Assembly (NCBI GenBank): GCA_945869695.1
Contig: CAMBPV010000011.1
Coordinates: 1-47,756, forward strand
Direction: 5' to 3'
Length of the DNA stretch: 47,756 bases
Source of the DNA: Prosthecobacter debontii
GTDB lineage: Bacteria; Verrucomicrobiota; Verrucomicrobiia; Verrucomicrobiales; Verrucomicrobiaceae
Shown: piece by piece, positions 25,435 through 33,939 of the stretch
Position numbering within the stretch: position 1 is the first letter of the stretch
Layout: each line of letters starts with the position of its first letter
Notes under the pieces: generated by a model
What the model saw: the letters and a program-made list of their open reading frames with translations, nothing else
Told to the model about the DNA's origin: nothing
Databases searched by the model: none
Translations under genes and position numbers: made by a program

Positions 25435-26973
25435 ATGGCAAAAAGAAGACACGGCGAAGAGCAAGAAATACCTTTTGTTGCCCTCATGGATACGATGACC
25501 AATGTCGTCGGAGTCCTCATCATCGTACTGGTATTGGTCGGCTTGGGGGTGGCCAGCGCCGTCAAGAAAATCTTGTCCGATCTTCCGCCGGTCGACGCCG
25601 AGATGCTGGCTCAACTAAAAGAGATCATCTCTAAAGAAGAGCCCCCTTTGGATCTGGCGAAAATCGAAGAAAATATCAAAGCTAAAGAAGCTCTCTTGAA
25701 GCGCAGCATCGAAGAGATCAAGACTCTCGATCTTTCCCCAGAAAAACAAAAGCTCGTCGACATCGACAACATTCAGAAACAAATCGCGGATCGAAAAGCA
25801 GATCGTGAAAAGCAGAAAGCGGAAATCGAAAAACTCCTAGCCGACGTCGAGAGCATGAAGTCACGTCTTGATCAGACGCCCATTTACACTCCACCCGCTT
25901 CCTCAATCGTTCGGATGCCAAATCCGCGCCCCTACCCAGAAAAACCCGTCGAAACGAGGGTTATGGTCGCCAAAGAAGGAGTTATACTTTATCGCGAATC
26001 AGATTACATAAATCCGATTTTGGCAGGACTGGAGAAGGTGAAGTCGCAGCTCGAATATCAGGACATCAAGATCGACCCCTTTGCCAAAATGCTGGAGTCC
26101 ATTCTAGGGTCGAAAGCAGAAGTGGCAAAAGCCTGGCCCGAGATTTCTCCCCTCGCAGGCGCGTTTCAGATGGACCTCGTCGCCCATGCCTACAAAAACG
26201 TCGCTGCGGCCGGCATCGTTCCAGACAAGACTCTGCTGGATCGATTGGGTAATATTTCTCTGATCGTTCGACAACCCCTCCCGGATGTGGCCACAGCCGT
26301 CGCCGCAGCGACTAAAGGCGACACCTCCAAATGGACCGCCATGGACCCCTCGAAAGACCCCGCAAAGCCCATCATCAAGGTAGCCAGAGCAGGCAATAAA
26401 TACATGTTCTACTGGGGAGCCAAACCTGAGGAGGTGAAGCCCACACCCCGTGACATCACAGACTACTTCAAGGCTCTCGGAAGCCAGGACAGCTTTAAGA
26501 ATGCGGGGAAAGCAAGGGTGATCTATGATGCATTTCGCGTCGCGGAAGTGCTCAAAAAAGCGGCATCCAGCCAGATCTTCTCAAAGTCTTACGTGATGAC
26601 GCCCACCGTTAAACCGGGCTCAACATGGGTCCAGATCGCCATGACCCCGCGCGCGGGTGGAGGAGAGTCTGCGGAGCAACTCAAACAACCCAACTCAGGA
26701 TTTATCAGCGCCATGCGCTCCATCAAGAGTGACCCAAACGGAGTCGCTCTGTTTCAAGTCATGCCGGACGCCTTCAATACCTATCTCGATGCCCGCCGCA
26801 TCGCAGATGAAGTGGGCGTGCCTGCGACCTGGGAGTTCCTCAAAGGCTTGGACCTCATCGCGAACGTCGCGGGGTATGAAGTCCAGCGCTTCGCGGATGG
26901 ACTCCCCTCCAAAAATGCCCCGAAACCGGCCACAGGTATCACCATCGCCCCGCCAAAACGCACACTTGACTGA
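25435..26973 (+). CDS. TolR/ExbD/MotB-type motor partner 2
   Basis: 512 residues. It shares the MAKRRH start and a membrane helix (about 13-39, PFVALMDTMTNVVGVLIIVL) with Asp19 in the same register as its neighbour, marking a gene duplication. The periplasmic part differs: a charged helical/coiled-coil stretch (about 55-150, KADREKQKAEIEKLLADVES), a Pro-rich linker (about 155-180) and a large C-terminal region (about 180-490) with two segments of mixed alpha/beta character. No known domain is recognised. Two unlike partners could build a heterodimeric rotor or stator plug, as AglQ and AglS do with AglR. Confidence 0.78.
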   Translation: MAKRRHGEEQEIPFVALMDTMTNVVGVLIIVLVLVGLGVASAVKKILSDLPPVDAEMLAQLKEIISKEEPPLDLAKIEENIKAKEALLKRSIEEIKTLDLSPEKQKLVDIDNIQKQIADRKADREKQKAEIEKLLADVESMKSRLDQTPIYTPPASSIVRMPNPRPYPEKPVETRVMVAKEGVILYRESDYINPILAGLEKVKSQLEYQDIKIDPFAKMLESILGSKAEVAKAWPEISPLAGAFQMDLVAHAYKNVAAAGIVPDKTLLDRLGNISLIVRQPLPDVATAVAAATKGDTSKWTAMDPSKDPAKPIIKVARAGNKYMFYWGAKPEEVKPTPRDITDYFKALGSQDSFKNAGKARVIYDAFRVAEVLKKAASSQIFSKSYVMTPTVKPGSTWVQIAMTPRAGGGESAEQLKQPNSGFISAMRSIKSDPNGVALFQVMPDAFNTYLDARRIADEVGVPATWEFLKGLDLIANVAGYEVQRFADGLPSKNAPKPATGITIAPPKRTLD

Positions 26974-27080
26974 CCCACATCAGATCCAGTCATAGCCGGA
27001 TCCGACACATTTCGTTGGCAAGAATTGCGTGGTTCATGAGTGACTTGTGACGTAAGCTCACTTGAACCCATTCTTACCGG

Positions 27081-30000
27081 ATGTCTGCTCGACCCAACCT
27101 CACCCTTCTTGCCCTCTTTGTTGCGACGGCGACTGTTTCAGCCGCGCCCCTTGGTTTCAACAAAGACATTCGACCCATCTTGGCGGATGCCTGCTTTCAC
27201 TGCCACGGACCAGACCCTGGCACCCGCAAAGCAGGCCTGCGTCTTGATACCGAAGCGGGATTCTTCACAGGAAAAAAAGGCGAAGCGCCCACAGTCATCA
27301 AAGGCCAACCAGATAAGAGCAGCCTGTTCCAACGACTCTTATCAAAAGATGAAGATGAGATCATGCCGCCGCCGGAGTCTCACAAGTCCCTGAAGCCGGA
27401 GCAGATCGCCCTCATCAAGGAGTGGATCGCGCAAGGAGCACCGTGGCAGCCTCATTGGTCTCTCATTCAACCTCAGCGCGGCACACCACCTGCCGTTAAG
27501 GATACAACCTGGGTCAAGAACCCCGTGGATCAATTTGTCCTCTCTGCGCTTGAGGCAGGAGGCCTGACACCTGCCCCCGAGGCCGATGCCCACGCGCTCG
27601 TGCGTCGCATCTCGCTGGACCTCACCGGGCTGCCACCTTCGCCGGAATTGGTCAAGCGTTATGCCGCGGCCACAAAACTAACCGACGCCCAGGTCAGCTC
27701 ACTCGTCGATGAACTCATGAAGCTACCCGCCTATGGCGAGCATCGCGCCCGATATTGGCTGGACGCCGCACGCTACGGCGACACGCACGGCCTCCATTTC
27801 GACAAACCTCGTGAGATGTGGCCCTACCGCGACTGGGTAGTGAAAGCCTTCAATCGCAACCAACCTTTCGATCAGTTCACCATCGAGCAGATCGCGGGCG
27901 ATCTACTTCCGAAGCCGACGGAAGACCAGCTTGTCGCCACCGGCTTCCAGCGCTGCAACATCACCACGAATGAAGGCGGCACCATTGATGAGGAAAACCT
28001 CGCCAACTACGCGGCGGATCGCGTGCAGACGATGGGCTGGGTTTACATGGGGCTCACCACGAACTGCTCGCAGTGCCACGACCACAAATTTGATCCCATC
28101 ACGCAGCGTGACTACTACTCGATGGCCGCTTTCTTCCGCAACACGACGCAGAAGGCCAAAGACGGAAACGTAAAGGACGGCCTCGGCCCCATCCTCGTGC
28201 TGCCCACGGGAACAGATCGTCCGCGCTGGGCGGCACTGCCCGCAGAGATCGACTCTTCTCAGAAGCTGCAAAATGAAGCACGCACCAATGCGGCGAAGTC
28301 ATTTGAGACATGGTTTGCTTCCGCCAAACCCGCGGACCTAGCCGCTGACATTCCAACGAAGGGCATCATCGCCCACATTCCGCTGAATGAAGGCAAAGGC
28401 CAGGAAGTCGTTGCCACCTGTGGCGAGTCAAAGACCGCGAAGACCTTCAAGTCTGCGGGTGCCATCACCTGGAAACCGGATGGCAAACTGGGCCCGGCAC
28501 CTGAGATCAAACCTGGCAGCAATTTTGACCTCGGCGATGTGGGCAATTTCGAGAAGGACAAGCCCTTCAGCTATGGCCTGTGGTTCCGCGCAGGCAATGT
28601 GACGCAGAGCGGCAGCATCCTCGCCCGCATGGATGAGAAAAACGGCTTCCGTGGCTGGGACATCATGCAGGCGGCAAACAAACTGAGTGTCCACATCATC
28701 AGTCAGTGGCCCGGCGACGCCCTGAAAGTAACCACCGCCAAGCCGGCGCTTCGTGCGGGCGTCTGGCAGCACCTCTTTGTGACCTATGATGGCAAGGGCA
28801 AGGTCGGCGGACTCCGCATCTTTGTGGATGGCGTGGACACGCCGGTGAAGGCGGATGCGGCCTCGCTGAAGGGAAGCATCGTCACCACCACCCCGACCAA
28901 AATCGGCCAGCGTAGCTCGACACCCCTGCGTGAAGGTGGCGTGCAGGACATCCGGCTTTATGACCGCCAGATCACTGCCACGGAAGTCCAGACTCTTGCC
29001 AAGGTGGTGCCACTTCAGCAGTTCGTCGGAGCCAAGAATATCCACCCGAAGAATCGCGAGGCACTCTTCGATCACTATCTCGCCACTCGCGACAAGGCTT
29101 ATCAGACCGCTTCTGCCCAAACCAACAAGCTCACCGCCGAACAGGAAGCCATCAAAGCCCGCAGTCCCATCACCCACATTCAGGAAGAGAAAATGGATGC
29201 CAAACCCATGGCAAACATCCTCATGCGGGGTGCTTATGACAAAGTCGGCGATCAAGTCGATGCCGCCGTGCCCGCCGCGCTCGGCAAGCTGACTCCTAAC
29301 GCTCCGAAGAATCGTCTTGGCCTTGCGCAGTGGCTCGTGGATGCCAGCAATCCGCTCACCGCACGCGTCACCGTGAACCGGTTCTGGCAGGAGCTTTTCG
29401 GTGCGGGCATCGTGAAGACGAGCGACGACTTCGGCATCATGGGCAGTGCTCCCACGCATCCTGAACTGCTCGACTGGCTCGCCGTCGAGTTCCGTGAGAG
29501 CGGCTGGGATGTGAAGCGCTTCTACAAGATGCTTCTCACCTCCGCCACCTACCGCCAGGCCGCGCTCATCACAACGGAGAAGATCGAGAAAGATCGTGAC
29601 AACTCCCTCCTCAGCCGTGGCCCACGCTTCCGCATGGATGCCGAGATGATACGCGACTACGCCCTCGCTGCCAGCGGCACCCTTTCACCTCGCATGGGGG
29701 GCCCCGGCACCATGCCTTACCAGCCGGAAAACATCTGGGAAGTCGTCGGCCTCGGCACCGAGCGCTACGCCCAAGACAAAGGCGAAAACCTCTACCGCCG
29801 CACGCTCTACAACTTCTGGAAGCGCATGTCTCCGTCACCCAACATGGACATCTTCAACGCCCCCAGCCGCGAGGTGAGCTGCGTCCGCCGCGACCGCACG
29901 AACACGCCGCTGCAAGCCCTCGTCACCATGAACGACCCGCAGTTCATCGAAGCCGCTCGCAACCTCGCCCAAAAAGCCGTCGCATCCCCAGACCCACTCG

Positions 30001-30233
30001 CCTACATCGCCGAGCATATCCTCTGCCGCCCACTCAAAGCCAACGAACTCACCATCCTCACCGCCAGCCTCGCCGATCTGCGCCAACACTACACCACCAG
30101 CGCCGCCGATGCCGAGGCTCTCCTCAAAGTCGGCGAATCCAAACCCAACGAGAAGCTCCCCAAAGCCGAGCTCGCGGCTTGGACGATGCTTGCGAATCAG
30201 ATGCTGAACCTCGACGAAGTCCTGAATAAGTGA
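27081..30233 (+). CDS. secreted cytochrome c / DUF1549 / LamG / DUF1553 protein (PSCyt1-PSCyt2-PSD1)
   Basis: 1050 residues with a signal peptide (about 1-21). The planctomycete cytochrome c domain carries a heme motif CFHCH (38-42). DUF1549 spans about 150-350 (RYWLDAARYGDTHGLHFD, CSQCHDHKFDPI). A concanavalin-like LamG domain (about 465-625, AGVWQHLFVTYDGKGK) is inserted, followed by DUF1553 (about 720-1000; NPLTARVTVNRFWQELFG, NTPLQALVTMNDPQF). Such proteins are abundant in Planctomycetes and Verrucomicrobia and are linked to polysaccharide breakdown, without a proven reaction. They usually pair with a DUF1501 gene; here that partner follows after an intervening toxin-antitoxin pair. Confidence 0.93.
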   Translation: MSARPNLTLLALFVATATVSAAPLGFNKDIRPILADACFHCHGPDPGTRKAGLRLDTEAGFFTGKKGEAPTVIKGQPDKSSLFQRLLSKDEDEIMPPPESHKSLKPEQIALIKEWIAQGAPWQPHWSLIQPQRGTPPAVKDTTWVKNPVDQFVLSALEAGGLTPAPEADAHALVRRISLDLTGLPPSPELVKRYAAATKLTDAQVSSLVDELMKLPAYGEHRARYWLDAARYGDTHGLHFDKPREMWPYRDWVVKAFNRNQPFDQFTIEQIAGDLLPKPTEDQLVATGFQRCNITTNEGGTIDEENLANYAADRVQTMGWVYMGLTTNCSQCHDHKFDPITQRDYYSMAAFFRNTTQKAKDGNVKDGLGPILVLPTGTDRPRWAALPAEIDSSQKLQNEARTNAAKSFETWFASAKPADLAADIPTKGIIAHIPLNEGKGQEVVATCGESKTAKTFKSAGAITWKPDGKLGPAPEIKPGSNFDLGDVGNFEKDKPFSYGLWFRAGNVTQSGSILARMDEKNGFRGWDIMQAANKLSVHIISQWPGDALKVTTAKPALRAGVWQHLFVTYDGKGKVGGLRIFVDGVDTPVKADAASLKGSIVTTTPTKIGQRSSTPLREGGVQDIRLYDRQITATEVQTLAKVVPLQQFVGAKNIHPKNREALFDHYLATRDKAYQTASAQTNKLTAEQEAIKARSPITHIQEEKMDAKPMANILMRGAYDKVGDQVDAAVPAALGKLTPNAPKNRLGLAQWLVDASNPLTARVTVNRFWQELFGAGIVKTSDDFGIMGSAPTHPELLDWLAVEFRESGWDVKRFYKMLLTSATYRQAALITTEKIEKDRDNSLLSRGPRFRMDAEMIRDYALAASGTLSPRMGGPGTMPYQPENIWEVVGLGTERYAQDKGENLYRRTLYNFWKRMSPSPNMDIFNAPSREVSCVRRDRTNTPLQALVTMNDPQFIEAARNLAQKAVASPDPLAYIAEHILCRPLKANELTILTASLADLRQHYTTSAADAEALLKVGESKPNEKLPKAELAAWTMLANQMLNLDEVLNK

Positions 30234-30246
30234 TATACCACGCACC

Positions 30247-30501
30247 ATGAAAACTGCTGAACTCGAAGATCTGAAACGCGACACCAGCCAGCTCGATGCT
30301 TTCGTGAATGGTCACGAGAGTATTCACCTTATGGCGGGTGGTTATGCCGTTGCTCTACTTACGCCGTTGCCAAAGCCTCGCCCAGTAGAAAAAGTGCAGT
30401 GGCCTGATTTCGCGGCCCAGCAACGCGCCATTTTTGGTGATCGCGTCCTACCCGCAGGCACCATCCAACAACTCATGGACGAAGAACGAGGGGAACACTG
30501 A
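30247..30501 (+). CDS. putative antitoxin of the PIN-domain pair
   Basis: The 84-residue product begins 13 bp after the cytochrome-type gene, and its stop overlaps the next start (TGATG). The N-terminus is helical and charged (KTAELEDLKRDTSQLDAF); the C-terminus reads PAGTIQQLMDEERGEH. The latter resembles the unstructured toxin-binding tail of VapB-type antitoxins. I do not recognise a clear AbrB, RHH or Phd DNA-binding fold, so the assignment rests mainly on size and on the PIN partner. Confidence 0.65.
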   Translation: MKTAELEDLKRDTSQLDAFVNGHESIHLMAGGYAVALLTPLPKPRPVEKVQWPDFAAQQRAIFGDRVLPAGTIQQLMDEERGEH

Positions 30502-30947
30502 TGACCTGCGCTGACAGTGGCTTTCTCGTCTCCCTCTATCTCAAAGAGGTAACTTCACCTGTGGCTCTGCAAACAGTTGGCACACTGACCGAGCCGATTT
30601 CCCTTACTTGGTTGACCATCCTGGAATTTGAGAATGCTCTGTTACGAGCCGTATTCACAAAGCGTATCGCCCCAGAAGAAGCAGTTGCCGCAAAGTCCCA
30701 GTTCGACGCCAATTTCGAATCGGGTGCCTATCGCGAGGAGCATGTGGATTGCCGCACCATGTCCATTGAAGCCTCTCGTCTTTCGGCTCGTTTCACACCT
30801 TTCGTTGGCACGCGCACGCTAGACCTCATGCATGTTGCAGCAGCCAGCCTTCTATTCTGCAACTGCTTCCTCAGCTTTGATGATCGCCAGCGTCAAGTCG
30901 CCTCGGCGCTCGGACTTAATGTCTTACCCCAAACCAGCACCCTATGA
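30501..30947 (+). CDS. PIN-domain ribonuclease toxin (VapC-like)
   Basis: The 148-residue product shows the acidic PIN set: Asp5 (MTCADSGFLVSLYL), Glu42 (TILEFENALLR), Asp108 (TRTLDLMHVAAA) and Asp127 (FLSFDDRQ). These coordinate Mg2+ for single-strand RNA cleavage. The start overlaps the antitoxin stop, and the stop overlaps the ATG of the DUF1501 gene as ATGA. The toxin is thus translated between two genes of a metabolic pair. All key residues are intact, so it is probably active. Confidence 0.85.
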   Translation: MTCADSGFLVSLYLKEVTSPVALQTVGTLTEPISLTWLTILEFENALLRAVFTKRIAPEEAVAAKSQFDANFESGAYREEHVDCRTMSIEASRLSARFTPFVGTRTLDLMHVAAASLLFCNCFLSFDDRQRQVASALGLNVLPQTSTL

Positions 30948-32392
30948 ATCTCCTCCAAGAATGGAACACCTTCCAAACTCGCCGTCAGCTCTTCGCTCGC
31001 GGGAAAAACGTGCTCGGTGGTGCGGCGCTGGCTTCGCTGTTTGGCGAGTCTTTGGCCAATGCATCGAATGCGCAGGCTCAAGGGCCGCAGTTCCCGCCAA
31101 AGGCCAAGCGCGTGATCTACCTGCACATGGTCGGTGGACCGGCGCAGATGGATTTGTTCGACTACAAGCCGCAGATGCAGGCCTATTACGACAAAGATCT
31201 GCCAGAGAGCATCCGCAATGGTCAGCGCCTCACCACGATGACCAGTGGGCAGGCGCGTTTCCCCATCGCGCCATCGAAGTTCCAGTTCAGTGCCGCGGGT
31301 CAGTGCGGCATGATGATGAACACGCAGTTGCTGCCAAACCTCGCCAAGAAAGCGGATGACATCTGCTGGATGCGGTCGCTGCATACGGAGGCCATCAATC
31401 ATGAGCCGGCCATTTGCGCCATGCAGACGGGAAATCAGATCGGCGGACGTCCCTGCCTCGGTTCCTGGGCCTCCTACGGCCTTGGCTCGATGAATTCGAA
31501 CCTGCCCACCTTCGTCGTGCTCATCGCCACGCCGAGCAATCGCGAGCAGGAGCAGGCCATCTCGTCACGTCTTTGGTCCAGCGGTTATCTGCCCGGTGAA
31601 CACGCCGGTGTGAGCTTCCGCAGCAAAGGCGACCCCATCCTCTACATCAACAACCCGCCTGGCGTGCCCGACAGCGTGCGGAAACGCACCATCGAAGGCC
31701 TGAATGCCCTCAACGAGATCAACTACCAGGAAGTCGGCGATCCCGAAACGCACACGCGCATCCAGCAATACGAAATGGCCTTCCGCATGCAGGCCAGCGT
31801 GCCGGAACTCACCGACATCACCAAGGAGCCCGATCACATCTACAAACTCTACGGCGAGGAAGCGAAGAAGCCAGGCAGCTTTGCCAACAGCGTGCTCATG
31901 GCCCGACGATTGGTCGAGCGCGGTGTGCGTTTCGTGCAGATCTATCACAACAACTGGGACCATCACTCCAACGTCAGCGGACGCATGCCCAGCCAGTGCA
32001 AAGACGTCGATCAACCCTGCTCCGCCCTCATTCAGGATCTCAAACAGCGCGGCATGTTCGACGACACGCTCATCATCTGGGGCGGCGAATTTGGTCGCAC
32101 GATCTACAGCCAGGGAGGCCTGACCAAAGAAAACTATGGTCGCGATCACCACCCGCGCTGCTTCAGCATGTGGATGGCCGGTGGCGGCACTCGCGGTGGC
32201 CAGATCTACGGCGAGACCGATGATTTCAGCTACAACATCGTTAAAGACCCGCTCCACATCAGCGACTTCCACGCCACCGTGCTTGAACTCCTCGGCTTCC
32301 ACGCCGACCGCTTCAGCTTCAAGACGCAGGGCCTCGACGGCAAGCTCATCGGAGTCAACCCTGCGAAAGTCGTGAAGGCCTTGATCGCATGA
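30944..32392 (+). CDS. DUF1501 sulfatase-like secreted protein
   Basis: 482 residues. A twin-arginine-type signal is present (TRRQLFARGKNVLGGAALAS, about 12-31). The mature protein shows the DUF1501 pattern of the alkaline-phosphatase/sulfatase superfamily: IYLHMVGGPAQMDLFDYKP, LHTEAINHEPAICAMQTG, WDHHSNVS, DTLIIWGGEFGRT and GRDHHPRCFSMWMAGGG. Its Asp/His residues would bind metal. It is the usual partner of the DUF1549/DUF1553 protein, likely acting with it outside the cytoplasmic membrane. Its ATG overlaps the PIN toxin stop, so translation is probably coupled to the toxin. Confidence 0.92.
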   Translation: MNLLQEWNTFQTRRQLFARGKNVLGGAALASLFGESLANASNAQAQGPQFPPKAKRVIYLHMVGGPAQMDLFDYKPQMQAYYDKDLPESIRNGQRLTTMTSGQARFPIAPSKFQFSAAGQCGMMMNTQLLPNLAKKADDICWMRSLHTEAINHEPAICAMQTGNQIGGRPCLGSWASYGLGSMNSNLPTFVVLIATPSNREQEQAISSRLWSSGYLPGEHAGVSFRSKGDPILYINNPPGVPDSVRKRTIEGLNALNEINYQEVGDPETHTRIQQYEMAFRMQASVPELTDITKEPDHIYKLYGEEAKKPGSFANSVLMARRLVERGVRFVQIYHNNWDHHSNVSGRMPSQCKDVDQPCSALIQDLKQRGMFDDTLIIWGGEFGRTIYSQGGLTKENYGRDHHPRCFSMWMAGGGTRGGQIYGETDDFSYNIVKDPLHISDFHATVLELLGFHADRFSFKTQGLDGKLIGVNPAKVVKALIA

Positions 32393-32441
32393 TTCGGCAT
32401 TGGCTCTCAGCTCGACTCTGGGCTATGATCGACGCCCCAAA

Positions 32442-33170
32442 ATGAGTGCTGAGCCGACCCCGCCAAACCCGATTGTTGATCTCCTTCTGACCGTCATCCT
32501 GCCTTCTGCCGCACTGGAGTGGTTGAGTGAAGCTGGGCGGTTGGGTCCTTTTTGGGCCTTGGTTGTGGCACTCATGCTTCCCCTCGGATTTGGCGTTTAC
32601 TGCTACGTGACCCGCGGTGGCCTTAACTTCTTTTCCATCCTCGGTCTCGTCGCCGTCATGTTGACCGGCGGTCTCGGACTCTTAAATCTCGATGCCTTCT
32701 GGTTTGCCATCAAAGAAGCCTCAGTGCCCATCTTCCTCGGCCTCGCTTTTCCGCTCAGCCACCGCTGGGGGAAACCCTTGATTGAGTCCATCTTGCTCAC
32801 GCCTCAGTTGATCAATCGACCTCTCTTGGAAAAATCGATCATCTCGCAAGATCAGCGCTCTGACTTTTCCAAGCTTCTCTTCAAAGCCTCTCTCGGCATG
32901 GGCTCCGGCATGGCTCTCTCGGCCATTGGAAATTTCCTCTTGGCCATGTACCTGCTCGGCGGGAAAGAGCCCGGGAGTGAGGCCTTTGTCAAAGCCATCG
33001 GAAAGCTCAATTGGGCAGGCTTTCTCGTCATCGGCGTCCCCCTCTGTGCCGTGATGTTCCTCGTGCTCACGGGTTTTCTCAAGGGCGTCACCCGTATCAC
33101 AGGACTTGAACAGGACGATCTCATGAACCCTGGAAAGACGGTGCGTCGGACGGTGGACAATCGAAACTAG
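32442..33170 (+). CDS. VC0807-like integral membrane protein
   Basis: 242 residues from ATG 32442 (a TTG at 32400 would add 14 residues). About six hydrophobic segments follow the start NPIVDLLLTVILPSAALEWLS, including a Gly/Leu-rich third (LGLVAVMLTGGLGLLNLD). The layout resembles VC0807-family proteins. That group has no established reaction; comparisons to intracellular septation protein A are structural only. It lies 49 bp after the DUF1501 gene on the same strand. The ribosome binding site is not evident. Confidence 0.72.
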   Translation: MSAEPTPPNPIVDLLLTVILPSAALEWLSEAGRLGPFWALVVALMLPLGFGVYCYVTRGGLNFFSILGLVAVMLTGGLGLLNLDAFWFAIKEASVPIFLGLAFPLSHRWGKPLIESILLTPQLINRPLLEKSIISQDQRSDFSKLLFKASLGMGSGMALSAIGNFLLAMYLLGGKEPGSEAFVKAIGKLNWAGFLVIGVPLCAVMFLVLTGFLKGVTRITGLEQDDLMNPGKTVRRTVDNRN

Positions 33171-33243
33171 TCCTTCATCAGGCCAGATTCGATTCGCTAA
33201 AAATCGGCGCAACCATTCGCGGCGACCGCTGTTTACATCCGCC

Positions 33244-33936
33244 ATGAGCACAGCTAGCATGGCTCTCACCTCCCCAGTATTTCTCATGCCGGACCCGGAA
33301 TGGCCCGCTTCTCTTCCTACCGACTCCACGCCCTCAGGCGCGGTCGATGAATCATCGGATGTCGAAAGCGTCCGCCTGATGCTCCGAGTTAAAGAGGGCG
33401 ATGTGCGTGCCTTTGAGCGCCTCGTCGAGTTGCATCAGCGCACCATCATCGGAACAGTCGCGCGCATGCTCAACAGTGTCGATGATGCCCACGACGTGGC
33501 TCAGCAGGTCTTCATCCGCATCTGGCGCAGTGCTCCGCGCTACGAGCCCTCGGCCAAGTTCACCACCTGGATGTTTACCATCACGCGGAATCTCGTTTTT
33601 AATGAGTTGAGAAAACGCAATCGCCGGAAGGAAGTCTCCATCGAGCAGGAAAACGAAGACGAGCCACCGAAGCAATACGCATCCCTCACTTCGCCGGCGC
33701 CTGACGAGATCAGTCAGCAAACCGAACTCGAGAACGCTCTCGATCACGCCATCTCGATGCTCCCTGAAAAACAGCGGCTCGCCGTTGTTATGCGTCGTTA
33801 CGAAGACGTGCCCTATGAGCAGATCTGCGAAGTGCTCGGCATGTCATTGCCTGCGGTGAAGAGTCTTCTTTTCCGTGCCCGCGCAGAGCTGCGGAAGCAT
33901 CTCGCTTCTTACCTCGGCGAGGCAGCACCGGAGTGA
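33244..33936 (+). CDS. RNA polymerase sigma factor, ECF-like sigma-70 family
   Basis: 230 residues. After ~45 variable residues come sigma region 2 (about 52-125; DDAHDVAQQVFIRIW, TWMFTITRNLVFNELRKR) and region 4 (about 165-222; LPEKQRLAVVMRRYEDVPY, then an HTH with VLGMSLPAVKSLLFRAR). The two-domain build without region 3 fits the ECF group. The acidic linker QENEDEPP lies between them. No anti-sigma factor gene is adjacent: downstream, only 3 bp away, a peptidase gene converges. Control may therefore be transcriptional or by an unlinked partner. Confidence 0.93.
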   Translation: MSTASMALTSPVFLMPDPEWPASLPTDSTPSGAVDESSDVESVRLMLRVKEGDVRAFERLVELHQRTIIGTVARMLNSVDDAHDVAQQVFIRIWRSAPRYEPSAKFTTWMFTITRNLVFNELRKRNRRKEVSIEQENEDEPPKQYASLTSPAPDEISQQTELENALDHAISMLPEKQRLAVVMRRYEDVPYEQICEVLGMSLPAVKSLLFRARAELRKHLASYLGEAAPE

Positions 33937-33939
33937 CCT

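Noticed and set aside
23078..26973. Zorya-type anti-phage system (ZorAB)
   Set aside because: Channel plus partner genes are present, but the second partner is a paralogue rather than an effector, and no ZorC, ZorD or ZorE helicase/nuclease gene is adjacent. A motor or envelope system fits better.
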